From Brasilonema sp. CT11 (GTDB lineage: Bacteria; Cyanobacteriota; Cyanobacteriia; Cyanobacteriales; Nostocaceae), in the NCBI RefSeq assembly GCF_017982655.1, contig NZ_JABXYX010000005.1, positions 48,913 through 112,912 of the forward strand: a DNA stretch of 64,000 nt. The letters run 5' to 3'. This document shows positions 63,094-64,000 of this stretch, one piece after another. Position 1 is the first letter of the stretch; each line of letters starts with the position of its first letter. Position numbers and translations under genes: made by a program. The notes beneath the pieces were generated by a model, which was not told the origin of the DNA, ran no database searches, and saw nothing but the letters and a program-made list of their open reading frames with translations.

Positions 63094-63867
63094 TCATACA
63101 CCGAAAACTTCGTTTAGCTGCAAGCGAGCTAAGTCTGGAGGCATTACACTCAGCAGGATAGAGACTTTGTGGCTTTCCTGCTGAGTCGCCTTGTTCACAG
63201 CGATCGCCTCCAAGCGAATTTCCAAACACCCAAAAGGAACCCTCAGATTAGTGATTTCTTCCAAAACTCCAGCAGGGTTAAGCCGTAAATTTGTTAACCA
63301 ACGCGGTTCACCTATCAACCCACGAGTTTGGCAATCCAAAATCCATAACTTCACAGCCACTTCATCAGCTACAGGCGCTAACTGGATGCGTATCCTCACA
63401 AATTTTCCAGAGATTAGTTCGCCTGATGACAAATGCAGTTGCGGAACTGGTAATGGTTCCGTGATTTCTGCTAAGACAGGTAAGCCAACAGATACATCTG
63501 ATACTGATTCTTCTTTTTGTTTGGAAGGTTGATTTTTGAAAGTCTGAGGTTCGGTTTCATCGAATATATCTTCGACAACTATTTCGTGTACCAACCTAGC
63601 CGACAATACTCTGCCATCAGGCGCGTAAGACAGTGGGGGAGTGGGGGAAAATAAATATCCTTCCTTCCCTCCTTCCCTCCTTCCCTCTTTCTCTCCTTCC
63701 TTCTCTCCCTCCCTAGTATTGTCCTGTAGATCCTCAGCATCTCCATGTTTTTCTGTTTTTTTGTTAACCTCATCAGACATCTGATCTTGACTGGCGACAA
63801 AATAAATATCGTCGTCTTGGTTTTGCAAATTAATCGGTTCAGGCAAGGAATATCCTTGAGTATGCAT
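63094..63867 (-). CDS. Conserved cyanobacterial protein, possibly 5'-truncated
   Basis: 257 residues. The N-terminal half is low-complexity and acidic/basic (EGEKEGEKEGRREGGKEG), encoded by a TTCC-rich tract at about 63657-63717. The C-terminal half (from about 85) is a conserved beta-rich region: LVHEIVVEDIFDE, LSSGELISGKFVRIRIQLAP, KLWILDCQTRGLIGEPRWLT, VPFGCLEIRLEAIAVNKATQ. I do not recognise the family. It looks like the end of a longer protein. Its upstream sequence changes at 63873/63874 into the copy of a repeat from 62562, so the true N terminus may be missing. Confidence 0.6.
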   Translation of the reverse strand: MHTQGYSLPEPINLQNQDDDIYFVASQDQMSDEVNKKTEKHGDAEDLQDNTREGEKEGEKEGRREGGKEGYLFSPTPPLSYAPDGRVLSARLVHEIVVEDIFDETEPQTFKNQPSKQKEESVSDVSVGLPVLAEITEPLPVPQLHLSSGELISGKFVRIRIQLAPVADEVAVKLWILDCQTRGLIGEPRWLTNLRLNPAGVLEEITNLRVPFGCLEIRLEAIAVNKATQQESHKVSILLSVMPPDLARLQLNEVFGV

Positions 63868-63873
63868 CCACTT

Positions 63874-64000
63874 TCAAAAACAAACAACTAAAGGCTTTGG
63901 GAAGTGAGAGTTTCAACTCGTTCCAGCAGAAAACAGCTGCAACCCTTACGAAGATGTTTGAAAAGTGATGGCTGAGGTATCCAAAATTTTAGATCCTCCT
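63874..64000 (+). repeat. 127-bp exact direct repeat, copy 2, reaching the window edge
   Basis: Identical to 62562-62688 over all 127 bases to the last base of the window. It may continue beyond. Confidence 0.97.

Overview
This window comes from a filamentous, most likely nostocalean (heterocyst-type) cyanobacterium. It carries petC-petA (cytochrome b6f), a 37-residue psaI (photosystem I), many HIP1-type GCGATCGC octamers, heptameric short tandem repeats (GTTAAGC, ATTCAAA), and protein families typical of this group (CHAT-TPR, NB-ARC, Ser/Thr kinase-TPR, GH57 branching enzyme). Nothing in the sequence names the species.

Left third (1-19 kb): an accessory region. All genes from 13.3 kb down past the left edge lie on the minus strand and form a nonribosomal peptide cluster. 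In transcription order they are an MbtH protein with an extra C-terminal domain, a B12-type radical SAM protein with an unusual cysteine motif, a PhyH-type Fe/2-oxoglutarate dioxygenase, an aldehyde dehydrogenase fused to a GTP cyclohydrolase II-like domain, an NRPS (A-PCP-C-A-MT) ending in a guanidinoacetate-methyltransferase-like domain, and a second NRPS that opens with the missing C-terminal piece of the preceding adenylation domain. Upstream lie a damaged IS4-family element and an IS630-like relic, then tniQ, tnsC and tnsB matching type V-K CRISPR-associated transposons (CAST), and a CAST left end with TnsB-type repeats stopping at a TGTACA near 19050. All of these genes lie on the interior side of that end, where CAST cargo sits. 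No cas12k or right end is visible, so the peptide cluster may be CAST cargo, but the window cannot prove it.

Middle (19-43.5 kb): chromosomal genes (Rho-binding antiterminator-like protein, ribF, an MBL-fold hydrolase, surE), the chaperone set grpE-dnaK-dnaJ followed by overlapping tusA and rsgA, a 5'-truncated P450, and a GH57 branching enzyme. Then comes a signalling block: a CHAT protease-TPR protein, two small TPR proteins, a Ser/Thr kinase-TPR protein, two conserved cyanobacterial proteins and an NB-ARC protein that lacks a sensor domain.

Right third (43.5-64 kb): a PrlF/YhaV-like toxin-antitoxin pair, petC-petA, tatC with a shortened csaA, a periplasmic lytic transglycosylase, a UbiH-type hydroxylase, an orphan CRISPR array (5 full repeats and one partial), a candidate Yfr1-like small RNA, a YebC regulator, a GntR regulator divergent from an MFS transporter with a shared palindromic operator, a Crp/Fnr regulator, gluconokinase, leuC, a conserved cyanobacterial protein, psaI and a partial-looking acidic/repetitive protein. 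The last 127 bases exactly duplicate 62562-62688, which is either a real duplication or an assembly-overlap artefact.

Intergenic space holds several families of small dispersed repeats and strong hairpins. Two such small repeats interrupt old transposase genes. All reading was by eye; no searches were run.
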